Source of the DNA: Streptomyces sp. NBC_00078
GTDB lineage: Bacteria; Actinomycetota; Actinomycetes; Streptomycetales; Streptomycetaceae
Assembly (NCBI RefSeq): GCF_026343335.1
Contig: NZ_JAPELX010000001.1
Coordinates: 8,494,001 to 8,558,000 of the forward strand
DNA: 64,000 nucleotides
Direction: 5' to 3'
The notes beneath the pieces were generated by a model that did no database searches, had not been told where the DNA came from, and saw only the letters and a list, made by a program, of their open reading frames with translations. Position numbers and translations under genes: made by a program. Shown here piece by piece: positions 25,301-33,740 of the stretch (position 1 is the stretch's first letter; every line of letters starts with the position of its first letter).

Positions 25301-26692
25301 ATGTCCACCGCTCCCCCAACGACCAAGGACGACACCCCGCAACCGGCCACCGTCCCCGTGCCGTCCCCCAGCCGATGGGCGCCGCTCCGCCCGCTGGTAC
25401 TGCGACTGCATTTCTACGCCGGAGTGATCGTCGCACCGTTCCTGCTCGTCGCCGCGGTCACGGGCTTCCTGTACGCCGGCGCCTTCCAGGCCGAGAAGCT
25501 TGTGTACGCGCATGAGATGACCGTCGCGAAAACAGGCGGCACCGAGCTGCCCATCTCCGAGCAGGTGGCCGCCGCCCGCAGGGCCCACCCTGGGGGCACC
25601 GTCTCGGCCGTACGCCCCTCCCCGCAGGCCGACGCCACCACCAGGGTGCTGCTGTCCGGCATGAAGGGCGTCGATCCCGACCACACCCTCGCCGTCTTCG
25701 TCGACCCGTACACCGGCAAGGTCCGCGGCGCCCTCGAACAGTACGGCTCGACCGGCGCGCTTCCGCTGCGGACCTGGATCGACGAACTCCACCGCGACCT
25801 GCACCTCGGCGACACCGGCCGGCTCTACAGCGAGTTCGCCGCGAGCTGGCTGTGGGTGATTGCGGGCGGCGGCCTGGTGCTGTGGTTCTCCCGGCGCCGC
25901 GCCCTGCGCACGGTGCGCGGCACCAGCGGACGGCGCCGCACGCTCGGCCTGCACGGCACAGTCGGTGTCTGGGCCGCCGCCGGGTTCATATTCCTCTCGG
26001 CGACAGGTCTGACCTGGTCGACCTACGCCGGGTCGAACATCGACGAACTGCGCACCTCGCTCGGCCAGGCCACCCCGTCGGTCTCGGCGACGGCCGGCGG
26101 TGCGCACGCGGGCCACGGCGCCTCCGCCTCCACCGGGGACGCCGAGCACGGCGTCGGCCTCGACAAGGTGCTCTCCGCGGCCCGTGCCGAGGGCCTGACC
26201 GACCCCGTCGAGATCGTGCCGCCCGCGGACGCCAACTCGGCATACATCGTCCGGCAGGTGCAGCGCAGCTGGCCCGAGAAGCAGGACTCGGTCGCGATCG
26301 ACCCGGCCTCCGGCAAGGTCACCGACGTCCTGCGGTTCGACGACTACCCGCTGCTCGCCAAGCTGACCCGCTGGGGCATCGACCTGCACACCGGAGTCCT
26401 CTTCGGGCTGGTCAACCAGCTCGCCCTGATGGCGCTCGCTCTCTCCCTCGTCCTGCTGATCGTCTGGGGCTACCGCATGTGGTGGCAGCGCGGGCGCGGC
26501 TCCGCCTTCGGTCGGCCGATCCCGCGCGGCGCCTGGCAGCAGGTGCCTCCCCAGATCCTGGTCCCGGCGGTCGCCGTCATCGCAGTCCTCGGCTATTTCG
26601 TGCCGCTGCTGGGCATTCCGCTGGCCGCCTTCGTCGTCACCGACGTCCTGCTCGGCGAAATCGCCCACCGGCGCAGCGTGGCCGTCAAGTAA
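25301..26692 (+). CDS. PepSY-associated transmembrane protein
   Basis: 463 residues with the four-span PepSY_TM architecture: span 1 at about 25-50 (LRLHFYAGVIVAPFLLVAAV), a large external region with PepSY repeats (EQVAAARRAHPGG near 90; SVAIDPASGKVTDVLRF near 335), span 2 near 185 (WLWVIAGGGLVLWFSRR), span 3 near 225, and a C-terminal pair near 365-455. Family members are often iron-regulated and linked to siderophore or metal reduction, but none is well characterised. An Ala/His/Gly-rich insert (GGAHAGHGA) near 265 could bind metal. RBS GGAG precedes the ATG; a strong terminator follows. Confidence 0.85.
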   Translation: MSTAPPTTKDDTPQPATVPVPSPSRWAPLRPLVLRLHFYAGVIVAPFLLVAAVTGFLYAGAFQAEKLVYAHEMTVAKTGGTELPISEQVAAARRAHPGGTVSAVRPSPQADATTRVLLSGMKGVDPDHTLAVFVDPYTGKVRGALEQYGSTGALPLRTWIDELHRDLHLGDTGRLYSEFAASWLWVIAGGGLVLWFSRRRALRTVRGTSGRRRTLGLHGTVGVWAAAGFIFLSATGLTWSTYAGSNIDELRTSLGQATPSVSATAGGAHAGHGASASTGDAEHGVGLDKVLSAARAEGLTDPVEIVPPADANSAYIVRQVQRSWPEKQDSVAIDPASGKVTDVLRFDDYPLLAKLTRWGIDLHTGVLFGLVNQLALMALALSLVLLIVWGYRMWWQRGRGSAFGRPIPRGAWQQVPPQILVPAVAVIAVLGYFVPLLGIPLAAFVVTDVLLGEIAHRRSVAVK

Positions 26693-26695
26693 GGC

Positions 26696-26723
26696 GCAGG
26701 GGCCCGGTTTTCCGGGCCCCTGC
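26696..26723 (+). terminator. terminator of the PepSY gene
   Basis: GCAGGGGCCCGG, loop TTTT, CCGGGCCCCTGC: a perfect 12-bp stem immediately after the stop codon of the PepSY gene. Confidence 0.88.
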
Positions 26724-26760
26724 CATGTCCGAGCCCTGCCACGTCCCACCTGGTCCGAAA

Positions 26761-26817
26761 CGGTCCTCAGACCGAAACGGCGTGAATCGGTGCTCAGACC
26801 GAGACGGTCCTCAGACC
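26761..26817. repeat. three near-identical CGGTSCTCAGACC units
   Basis: CGGTCCTCAGACCGA (26761), CGGTGCTCAGACCGA (26788) and CGGTCCTCAGACC (26805) lie between the terminator and the TPR gene; the last contains that gene's stop codon. Each unit holds GGTC and GACC arms. The spacing (27 and 17 bp) is irregular. Confidence 0.6.
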
Positions 26818-27182
26818 TGCTCGAAGTCGCCCGCGAGGGCCGAGGCGATGCGCAGGTGCGACTCCGCCTCCTCCTGCCGCCCCTGCCGCTCAAGCGTGCG
26901 ACCGAGCATCAGCCGGGCGTAGTGCTCCACCGGGTCGCGCTCGACGATGGCGCGCAACTCGCCCTCCGCGCGCCGCAGTTGGGCCGAGTGGTAGTAGGCC
27001 CGCGCCAGCAGCAGCCGCAGTCCGGTCTGCTCCGGCACCTCCTCGACCAGCCCGCCCAGCACGCGCGCCGCGGCGGCGTAGTCCTTGGCGTCGAAGAATA
27101 TCCGCGCACGCTCCCAGCGCTCGGCTGCTGTTCCGTGGTCGTAGTACGTCGTCTCCACCGTCTTCTCCACCCTCGCCTCCAC
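26811..27182 (-). CDS. tetratricopeptide repeat protein
   Basis: 123 residues with about two and a half TPR units: ERARIFFDAKDYAAAARVLG (21-40), TGLRLLLARAYYHSAQLRRA and VEHYARLMLGRTLERQGRQEEAE. TPRs form a helical scaffold for protein contacts; no enzymatic domain is present. Start is GTG 27182 (reads MEARVEKTVETTYYDHG), set by the RBS AAGGAGG five to six nt upstream. Small TPR proteins of this type are widespread in Streptomyces with no assigned role. Confidence 0.85.
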   Translation of the reverse strand: MEARVEKTVETTYYDHGTAAERWERARIFFDAKDYAAAARVLGGLVEEVPEQTGLRLLLARAYYHSAQLRRAEGELRAIVERDPVEHYARLMLGRTLERQGRQEEAESHLRIASALAGDFEQV

Positions 27183-27259
27183 TGTGACCTCCTTCGGCGT
27201 ACTGCAACCGCGAGGGATGGTTGAACATTCCAGTACATGATTTCGCTGCGGGGGAGTCC

Positions 27260-27394
27260 TCAGGCCGGCATCGCGGCCAGCTCCGCGTTGGCCCGCTCGG
27301 TCACCCGGGCCAGGACGTGCTCCAGGACGGCGCGGCCGGCGTAGTGGGCCAGGGCGATGACGCGGCCGTCGACGGTCGGTGTGGTGGTGGTCAT
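27260..27394 (-). CDS. 44-residue ORF, possibly truncated MarR paralogue
   Basis: Its ATG overlaps the MarR stop codon (ATGA), so it is translationally coupled. The sequence MTTTTPTVDGRVIALAHYAG then HVLARVTERANAELAAMPA resembles the start of a second MarR-type protein cut short by an in-frame TGA. It may be a broken partner gene or a real mini-protein; I favour truncation. Confidence 0.5.
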   Translation of the reverse strand: MTTTTPTVDGRVIALAHYAGRAVLEHVLARVTERANAELAAMPA

Positions 27395-27873
27395 GACTGC
27401 TCCGTCTCGTTGTCACTGAATGGATCAAGAGGTGCGTCGAGCAGCGTCGCCAGGTCGCGGTTGAACTCCCGCGCACGCGGGCTGTCGAGGCCGCCGAGCG
27501 GCTCCAGCAGTTGCTGCAGCAGTCCCTGTACGACCTTGATGGCGCGCCCGGTGACCTCGCGGCCCTGCTCGGTGAGGGCCAGCTGTACGGCGCGCGGATC
27601 CCGGGGGTCCCGGGTGCGCTCCAGGAGGGCGGCCGCCTCCAGGGTGCGGGCCAGTTTCGACACGTAGAGCGGTTCGAGTCCGGTGTGGTCGGCGAGGCGA
27701 CGCTGGCTGGGGCGCTCTCCGCTGCGCTGCATGCCGTAGAGCGAGGCCACCAGCGAGTACTGCGCGTGCGTGAGGCCCAGTGGCGCCACCGCACGGTCGA
27801 CGGCCACACGCCACTTCATGGACAGGCGCCACACCAGGAAACCGGGCGTCGCCGTCTCGGAACCATTGCTCAT
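27391..27873 (-). CDS. MarR-family regulator
   Basis: 160 residues, winged helix: SQRRLADHTGLEPLYVSKLARTLEAAALLERTRDP (about 56-90) with the usual DPRDPRAVQLALTEQGRE wing. MarR proteins dimerise and respond to phenolic ligands or oxidants. It is divergent from the pirin gene, and a 12-bp direct repeat in the gap (27887-27913) is the likely operator. The small ORF behind it is coupled by a 4-bp overlap. Confidence 0.9.
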   Translation of the reverse strand: MSNGSETATPGFLVWRLSMKWRVAVDRAVAPLGLTHAQYSLVASLYGMQRSGERPSQRRLADHTGLEPLYVSKLARTLEAAALLERTRDPRDPRAVQLALTEQGREVTGRAIKVVQGLLQQLLEPLGGLDSPRAREFNRDLATLLDAPLDPFSDNETEQS

Positions 27874-27886
27874 GAGACATACAGTA

Positions 27887-27913
27887 CATGGCTACTATGT
27901 CCATGGCTACTAT
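27887..27913. promoter_or_regulatory. 12-bp direct repeat between MarR and pirin genes
   Basis: CATGGCTACTAT occurs at 27887-27898 and again at 27902-27913, an exact 15-bp step. It lies 14 bp upstream of the MarR start codon. The flanking CAGTACATG (27882-27890) recurs at 27231-27239 upstream of the TPR gene. Confidence 0.65.
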
Positions 27914-27984
27914 TCTGGATTGCCGGGCGAGACCGCCCGTGTGACGGACTGACGGGACGCCTCCGGCGGGGCTAGGTTGGCGCC

Positions 27985-28950
27985 ATGAGCAATCTTGATC
28001 GCGAGGCGGTTCCCGCTCTGTGCGGCGGCCGCGGCTTCGTGGTGGCGGAACCCGTGCGTGAACTCCTCAGCCCTCGACGCGTCCAGCTCGGCGAGTCGAC
28101 CGAAGTCCGCCGCCTGCTGCCCAACCTGGGCCGCCGCATGGTCGGCGCCTGGTGCTTCGTCGATCACTACGGTCCTGACGACATCGCCGACGAGCCCGGT
28201 ATGCAGGTGCCGCCGCACCCTCATATGGGCTTGCAGACGGTCAGCTGGCTGCACGAGGGCGAGGTGCTGCACCGCGACTCGACCGGCAGCCTGCAGACGA
28301 TCCGCCCCCGCGAACTGGGGCTCATGACCTCCGGCCGGGCGATCAGCCACTCCGAGGAGAGCCCCAGGCCGCACGCCCGGTTGCTGCACGGTGCGCAGCT
28401 GTGGGTCGCGCTCCCCGACACCCACCGCCACACCGACCCCCGCTTCGAACACCACGCGGAACTCCCGGTCGTCACCGCGCCCGGACTCAAGGGCACGCTG
28501 ATCCTCGGCGACCTCGACGGCGCGACCTCGCCGGGAACGACGTACACCCCGATCGTCGGCGCCGACCTGGCCCTCGCCCGCGGCGCGGACGTACGCCTGC
28601 CGTTGCAGCCGGACTTCGAGTACGCCGTGCTGTCCATGTCCGGCGAGGCCCACGTCGACGGTGTGCCGCTGCTGCCGGGCTCCATGCTCTACCTCGGCTG
28701 CGGCCGCACCGAACTCCCGCTGCGCGCAGAGTCGGACGCCGCACTGATGCTCCTGGGCGGCGAGCCCTTCGACGAGGAGCTCATCATGTTCTGGAACTGG
28801 ATCGGGCGGACGCAGGGGGAGATCGAGCAGGCGCGTTTGGACTGGATGGAAGGGCGGCGATTCGGTGAGGTGCAGGGGTATGACGGTGCTCCGCTACCGG
28901 CTCCGGAACTGCCGCCCGTCGCGTTGAAGCCGCGCGGGCGAGTGCGTTGA
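27985..28950 (+). CDS. pirin family protein
   Basis: 321 residues, bicupin. The metal-binding HPHMGLQTVSWL lies near 77-88, with HSEE near 123 supplying the other ligands; Fe2+ is the usual metal. Pirins may oxidise flavonols (quercetinase) or act as redox-sensing cofactors. It is divergent from a MarR regulator. The C-terminal segment (FWNWIGRTQGEIEQARLDW) has a damaged copy near 60.13 kb, so a paralogue once stood there. Confidence 0.92.
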   Translation: MSNLDREAVPALCGGRGFVVAEPVRELLSPRRVQLGESTEVRRLLPNLGRRMVGAWCFVDHYGPDDIADEPGMQVPPHPHMGLQTVSWLHEGEVLHRDSTGSLQTIRPRELGLMTSGRAISHSEESPRPHARLLHGAQLWVALPDTHRHTDPRFEHHAELPVVTAPGLKGTLILGDLDGATSPGTTYTPIVGADLALARGADVRLPLQPDFEYAVLSMSGEAHVDGVPLLPGSMLYLGCGRTELPLRAESDAALMLLGGEPFDEELIMFWNWIGRTQGEIEQARLDWMEGRRFGEVQGYDGAPLPAPELPPVALKPRGRVR

Positions 28951-29144
28951 CCTGCAGGAACGCCTGAGTGTGGGCAGGGCTGTCGGGTGGCGGGCGTCCA
29001 GGCGGTGCTGCTCGTGCGCTACGGCCTGTCGGACGGTGGCCGGTCGGGGCGGCTCCCTGCTTCGCGTCGGCTCACGGTTCCACCCAGGTCATCGGTTCGA
29101 CAGGGGGGACCAGCTCTTTGTGTGTTGGTCAGGATGGTGCCGCG

Positions 29145-30326
29145 TTACGCAGTCGATTCGCGGTGGCGCCCGCTCGACGACGGGCTGACCGGAAGCCGGC
29201 AACCGGCCAGGCCGCGTGGGCGCACGGACAGCCGCTTTGCGATGTCCCGGAGCACCATTGCTGCCGGAGCCTCCGGTTCGTTCAGCACCAGCGGCGTTCC
29301 GGCGTCGCCCGCCTCACCCAGGCGGGGGTCCAGCGGCACCTGGCCGAGCAGGGGGACTTCCGTGCCCATGGCGAGAGACAGTGACTCGGCGACCGACCGG
29401 CCGCCCCCCGAGCCGAAGAGCCGTGCGGTCGAACCGTCAGGCAGTTGCAGCCAGGACATGTTCTCCACCACCCCGGCGACGCGTTGACGGGTCTGTGCGG
29501 CGATGGCTCCGGCCCGCTCGGCCACCTCCGCCGCGGCCGCCTGCGGGGTGGTCACCACGAGAATCTCGGACTCCGGGAGCAACTGGGCGATGGAGATGGC
29601 GATGTCGCCGGTGCCGGGCGGCAGGTCGAGCAGCAGAACGTCCAGATCCCCCCAGTACACCTCGCCGAGGAACTGCTGCAGCGCGCGGTGCAGCATCGGG
29701 CCGCGCCACACCACCGGGGCGTTGCCCGGGGTGAACATCCCGATGGAGATCACCTTCACACCGTTCGCCCGGGGCGGCATGATCATCTTCTCGACCCGGG
29801 TGGGGCCGGCCGTCGCTCCCAGCATCCGGGGAACCGAGTGGCCGTGGATGTCGGCGTCCGCCACGCCGACGGACAGACCCCGGGCGGCCATCGCGGCGGC
29901 CAGATTGACCGTGACGGTGGACTTGCCGACGCCGCCCTTGCCGGAGGCGACGCAGTACACCCGGGTCAGGGAACCTGGCCGGGCGAACGGGATCTCCGGC
30001 TCCGTCGCGTCGCCCCGCAGGCTCCTGCGCAGCTCGGTGCGCTGCTCGTCGCTCATCACGTCCAGTTCGACCCGCACCGCGCCCACGCCGGGCAGCGCGG
30101 ACACGGCGGCGGTGGTGTCCGCGGTGATCCGCTCGCGCAACGGGCAACCGGAGACCGTCAGGTAGATCCCGACGGTGACGGTGCGGTCCGTGCCGACGGT
30201 GATCTCCTTCACCATGCCGAGGTCGGTGACGGGCCGCTGGATCTCCGGGTCGAGGACGCCGTCCAGCGCCTGACGGACGGCCTCCACGGTCGGGGCGAGG
30301 GCTACGTGGGTGTGTGCAAGGGTCAC
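29145..30326 (-). CDS. Mrp/NBP35-type Fe-S cluster carrier ATPase
   Basis: 393 residues. N-terminal MIP18/DUF59 domain (about 12-90, with DPEIQRPVTDLGMV and VSGCPLR) fused to a P-loop ATPase: SGKGGVGKST at 128-137, switch ADADIHGHSVPRMLG, and LLLDLPPGTGDIAIS. The CxxC pair that holds the cluster in E. coli Mrp is replaced by LPDGSTARLFGSGGG, as in my recollection of other actinobacterial members. It is the last gene of the eleven-gene redox operon and probably delivers clusters to its ferredoxins and oxidoreductase. Its start lies 54 bp after the KorB stop. Confidence 0.92.
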   Translation of the reverse strand: MTLAHTHVALAPTVEAVRQALDGVLDPEIQRPVTDLGMVKEITVGTDRTVTVGIYLTVSGCPLRERITADTTAAVSALPGVGAVRVELDVMSDEQRTELRRSLRGDATEPEIPFARPGSLTRVYCVASGKGGVGKSTVTVNLAAAMAARGLSVGVADADIHGHSVPRMLGATAGPTRVEKMIMPPRANGVKVISIGMFTPGNAPVVWRGPMLHRALQQFLGEVYWGDLDVLLLDLPPGTGDIAISIAQLLPESEILVVTTPQAAAAEVAERAGAIAAQTRQRVAGVVENMSWLQLPDGSTARLFGSGGGRSVAESLSLAMGTEVPLLGQVPLDPRLGEAGDAGTPLVLNEPEAPAAMVLRDIAKRLSVRPRGLAGCRLPVSPSSSGRHRESTA

Positions 30327-30380
30327 AAGAGGCTCCGTATCCGGATCCGGGGGTTGGTGCGGGGGAGATGCGGTGCGGCG

Positions 30381-31457
30381 TCAGCCGGCGACGGTCCAGG
30401 TGTCCTTGCCGGTGAGCAGCGACTGGAGGTCGGCGGGGGCGGCGGAGGTGGCCCGGTCGGTCTGGGCGCGGACCTGGTCGTCGTAGACCGGGCGGCTGAC
30501 GGAGCGGAAGACGCCGGTGACGGTGTGGCCGAGGTCGGTGGCCGACAGCCGTGACAGCGCGAAGGCGTACGAGGGGTCCGTGAGGGTGGCGTCATGCACC
30601 ACCAGTGCATCCTCCCCGGCCTCGGAGACCTTCGCCGGCGTCAGCCCGCCGGCTCCTGCGGGTCCGGTGCGGATGACGCCGTACTCGCCGTCGGCGCCGA
30701 AACGCACGGGTTCGCCGTGGTGCAGCGGGATGAGGCGCCGTTCCTTCTCGCCGGGCCGGCGCAGGACGTCGAAGGCGCCGTCGTTGAAGATCGGGCAGTT
30801 CTGGTAGATCTCCACGAGCGCGGTGCCGCGGTGTTCCGCTGCGGCGGCGAGGACCGCCGTGAGGCCGGCGCGATCGGAGTCCAGGACGCGCGCCACGAAG
30901 GTGGCGTCGGCGCCCAGTGCCAGCGACACCGGGTTGAAGGGGGCGTCCACGGAGCCCATCGGAGTGGACTTGGTGACCTTTCCCGGCTCGGAGGTCGGGG
31001 AGTACTGGCCTTTTGTAAGCCCGTAGATCCGGTTGTTGAAGAGGAGGATCTTCAGGTTCACGTTGCGCCGCAGGGTGTGGATCAGGTGGTTCCCGCCGAT
31101 CGACAGGGCGTCGCCGTCCCCGGTGACCACCCATACCGAGAGGTCGGGACGGGTCACGGCCAGGCCGGTGGCGATGGCAGGGGCGCGGCCGTGGATGGAG
31201 TGCATCCCGTAGGTGTTCATGTAGTAGGGGAAACGGCTGGAGCAGCCGATGCCCGAGACGAACACGGTGTTCTCGCGCCGCAGTCCCAGTCGGGGCATGA
31301 AGCCCTGCACGGCCGCCAGGACCGCGTAGTCGCCGCAGCCTGGGCACCATCGCACCGCCTGATCGGACTTGAAGTCCGCCGCCGACAGCTTCGTCTCGGC
31401 TGCGGGCACCCGCGCCTGCCCGCCGAGGGCCGGCAGACCGAGGTCAACGGCGGTCAT
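30381..31457 (-). CDS. korB: 2-oxoacid:ferredoxin oxidoreductase, beta subunit
   Basis: 358 residues. Holds thiamine diphosphate: WCPGCGDYAVLAA near 37-49 supplies Fe-S/TPP-region cysteine residues, GIGCSSRFPYYMNTYG and VVTGDGDALSIGGNHLIH the TPP motif, with NNRIYGLTKGQYSPTS following. With KorA it oxidises a 2-oxoacid (2-oxoglutarate in the best-known actinobacterial enzymes) to acyl-CoA and CO2, reducing ferredoxin. Its ATG overlaps the KorA stop. Streptomyces normally carry a KorAB pair elsewhere too, so this may be a dedicated copy; its substrate is not predictable. Confidence 0.92.
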   Translation of the reverse strand: MTAVDLGLPALGGQARVPAAETKLSAADFKSDQAVRWCPGCGDYAVLAAVQGFMPRLGLRRENTVFVSGIGCSSRFPYYMNTYGMHSIHGRAPAIATGLAVTRPDLSVWVVTGDGDALSIGGNHLIHTLRRNVNLKILLFNNRIYGLTKGQYSPTSEPGKVTKSTPMGSVDAPFNPVSLALGADATFVARVLDSDRAGLTAVLAAAAEHRGTALVEIYQNCPIFNDGAFDVLRRPGEKERRLIPLHHGEPVRFGADGEYGVIRTGPAGAGGLTPAKVSEAGEDALVVHDATLTDPSYAFALSRLSATDLGHTVTGVFRSVSRPVYDDQVRAQTDRATSAAPADLQSLLTGKDTWTVAG

Positions 31458-33334
31458 GTCCCCACTCCTTCGATCACGTCGGTGAACACGCCCTGCAGTT
31501 CTTCCGCCCCGAACGGCAGACCGGCGACCTTGGTGTACGAGACGGCGTCGATCAGGTACCTCGCCCGCAGCAGCAGTGCGAGCTGGCCGAGGTTCAACTC
31601 CGGGACCAGGACGCGCTCGTAGCGGGAGAGGACGTCGCTCAGGTTGGCCGGTAGGGGGTTGAGGTGGCGCAGATGCAGGTGCGCCACGGTGTGGCCGGTC
31701 CTGCGGACGCGGCGTGCGGCGGCGCCGATCGGCCCGTACGAGGAGCCCCAGCCCACCACCAGGACGTCGGCCCGGCCGGACGGGTCGTCGACCACCGCGT
31801 CGGGCACGGTGATCCCGTCGATCTTGGCCTGTCGCAGTCGCACCATACGGTCGTGGTTGCCGGCGTCGTATGAGATGTCGCCGGTGCCGTCGGCCTTCTC
31901 CAGACCGCCTATCCGGTGTTCGAGCCCGGGTGTGCCCGGCACCGCCCAGGGCCGCGCGAGGGTGTACGGGTCGCGCAGATAGCCCCAGAATCCGCCGGAC
32001 CCGTCCGGGGCGTTGGGCTCGGTGGTGAACTCGACACTCAGGTCCGGAAGTTCGGAGACGTCCGGGACCAGCCAGGGCTCGGAGCCGTTGGCGATATGGC
32101 CGTCGGACAGCACCACCACCGGTGTGCGGTAGGTGAGCGCGATCCGGGCCGCGTCGAGCACGGTGTCGAAGCAGTCCGCAGGCGTGGACGGGGCGAGCAC
32201 CGGCACGGGGGACTCGCCGTTGCGGCCGAACATCGCCTGCAGCAGGTCCGCCTGTTCCGTCTTGGTGGGCAGTCCGGTGGACGGCCCGCCGCGCTGTACG
32301 TCGATCACCAGCAGCGGCAACTCGGTCATCACGGCCAGGCCGATGGTCTCGCTCTTGAGGGCGAGTCCGGGACCGGAGGTGGTGGTCACGCCCAGCGCTC
32401 CGCCGTACGCGGCCCCCAGCGCGGCACCGACGGCGGCTATCTCGTCCTCCGCCTGCACGGTGGTCACACCGAAGTTCTTGTGCCGGGACAGTTCGTGGAG
32501 GATGTCGCTGGCGGGGGTGATCGGGTAGCTGCCGAGGAACACCGGCAGTCCGGACCGTGCGCCGGCGGCGACGAGGCCGTAGGCCAGGGCGGTGTTGCCG
32601 GTGATCTGCCGGTACTCGCCCGGGGGGAGTGTCGTCGCGGGTGCGACCTCGTAGGTGACGGCGAACGACTCGGTGGTCTCGCCGTAGTTCCAGCCGGCCC
32701 GGAAGGCCAGGATGTTGGCCTCGGCGATGTCGGGTCTTCGCGCGAACTTCTGCCGCAGGAACCGCTCGGTCCCGCTGGTCGGGCGGTGGTACATCCAGGA
32801 GAGCAGGCCCAGGGCGAACATGTTCTTCGCCCGCTCCGCGTCCTTCTTGCTCAGGCCCGTGTCCGCCAGGGCGCCTCTGGTCAGCGTGGCCATGGCGACC
32901 TCGTGGACCTGGAACGCGGTCAGGGTGCCGTCCTCCAGGGGGTTGGAGCCGTACCCGGCCCTGGCCAGGTTGCGCTGCGTGAACTCGTCGGTGTTCACGA
33001 TCGCCGTCGCGCCCGGCGCCAGGTCGGCGAGGTTGGCCTTCAGCGCGGCCGGGTTCATCGCCACCAGCACGTCCGGCCGGTCTCCGGCGGTGAGGATGTC
33101 GTAGTCGGCGAAGTGCACCTGGAACGACGAGACCCCCGGGATGGTGCCCTGCGGAGCGCGGATCTCGGCGGGGAAGTTCGGCAGCGTGGCCAGGTCGTTG
33201 CCGAACGCCGCCGCCGCCGAGGTGAACCGGTCGCCTGCCAGCTGCATGCCGTCTCCCGAGTCGCCGGCGAACCGGATCACGACTCGGTCGAGCCGCTCGG
33301 TCCGTTCGCTCCGTTCGGGGAGGGTGCTGCTCAT
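31454..33334 (-). CDS. korA: 2-oxoacid:ferredoxin oxidoreductase, alpha subunit (gamma-alpha fusion)
   Basis: 626 residues. The N-terminal gamma domain (about 15-200, RFAGDSGDGMQLAGDRF) is fused to the pyrimidine-binding alpha domain (GSYPITPASDILHELS near 270, AEDEIAAVGAALGAAYGG, TTSGPGLALKSE) and the C-terminal domain (LVVGWGSSYG). The fused form is the rule in actinobacterial Kor enzymes. The ATG overlaps the stop of the preceding ferredoxin gene (ATGA) and its own stop overlaps KorB, so the three are translationally coupled. Confidence 0.92.
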   Translation of the reverse strand: MSSTLPERSERTERLDRVVIRFAGDSGDGMQLAGDRFTSAAAAFGNDLATLPNFPAEIRAPQGTIPGVSSFQVHFADYDILTAGDRPDVLVAMNPAALKANLADLAPGATAIVNTDEFTQRNLARAGYGSNPLEDGTLTAFQVHEVAMATLTRGALADTGLSKKDAERAKNMFALGLLSWMYHRPTSGTERFLRQKFARRPDIAEANILAFRAGWNYGETTESFAVTYEVAPATTLPPGEYRQITGNTALAYGLVAAGARSGLPVFLGSYPITPASDILHELSRHKNFGVTTVQAEDEIAAVGAALGAAYGGALGVTTTSGPGLALKSETIGLAVMTELPLLVIDVQRGGPSTGLPTKTEQADLLQAMFGRNGESPVPVLAPSTPADCFDTVLDAARIALTYRTPVVVLSDGHIANGSEPWLVPDVSELPDLSVEFTTEPNAPDGSGGFWGYLRDPYTLARPWAVPGTPGLEHRIGGLEKADGTGDISYDAGNHDRMVRLRQAKIDGITVPDAVVDDPSGRADVLVVGWGSSYGPIGAAARRVRRTGHTVAHLHLRHLNPLPANLSDVLSRYERVLVPELNLGQLALLLRARYLIDAVSYTKVAGLPFGAEELQGVFTDVIEGVGT

Positions 33335-33669
33335 GACGTGACGTAGCTCTGGACGAAGGGTGTGTCGACGCCGATCGAACCGAGGTCGGCCGCTCCGCCG
33401 GGCGTACCCAGCGGCTCGGCGCGGCCAGGCAGCACGTCCGTGAAGAAGCGCGCGTTCTCCGTGGCGAACACGGTTTCCTCGGGGGCGAGTTCCTCCACTG
33501 CGGCGATCGCCTCGACCGGACAGACGGGTTCGCACGCGCTGCAGTCGATGCACTCCTCGGGGTTGATGTAGGCCATGCGTTCCCCGACGTAGATGCAGTC
33601 CACCGGACACTCGTCGACGCAGGCGCGGTCCATGACGTCGACGCACGCGGCACCGATGACGAAGGTCAT
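33331..33669 (-). CDS. seven-iron-type ferredoxin
   Basis: 112 residues, FdxA-like, carrying low-potential electrons. Cysteines 9, 17, 21 and 25 (the C-x7-C-x3-C-x3-CP pattern of a 3Fe-4S site, with CVDECPVDCIY) and cysteines 40, 43, 46 and 50 (CIDCSACEPVCP, 4Fe-4S) are all there. Directly coupled to korA, so it is the likely acceptor of the 2-oxoacid oxidoreductase. The sequence after the clusters (FATENARFFTDVLPG) is the usual Streptomyces extension. Confidence 0.93.
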   Translation of the reverse strand: MTFVIGAACVDVMDRACVDECPVDCIYVGERMAYINPEECIDCSACEPVCPVEAIAAVEELAPEETVFATENARFFTDVLPGRAEPLGTPGGAADLGSIGVDTPFVQSYVTS

Positions 33670-33740
33670 GATGGGTGGCTCCTTTGCTGTGGTGGTGCGG
33701 AAGACCAGGACGGAGGGTGGGGCGGACGGTCGAAGGGGCG

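Noticed and set aside
30381..33653. A 1090-codon minus-strand frame spanning the KorA and KorB region
   Set aside because: It matches KorB only in its last third; the rest is out of frame with KorA, which is complete in another frame.
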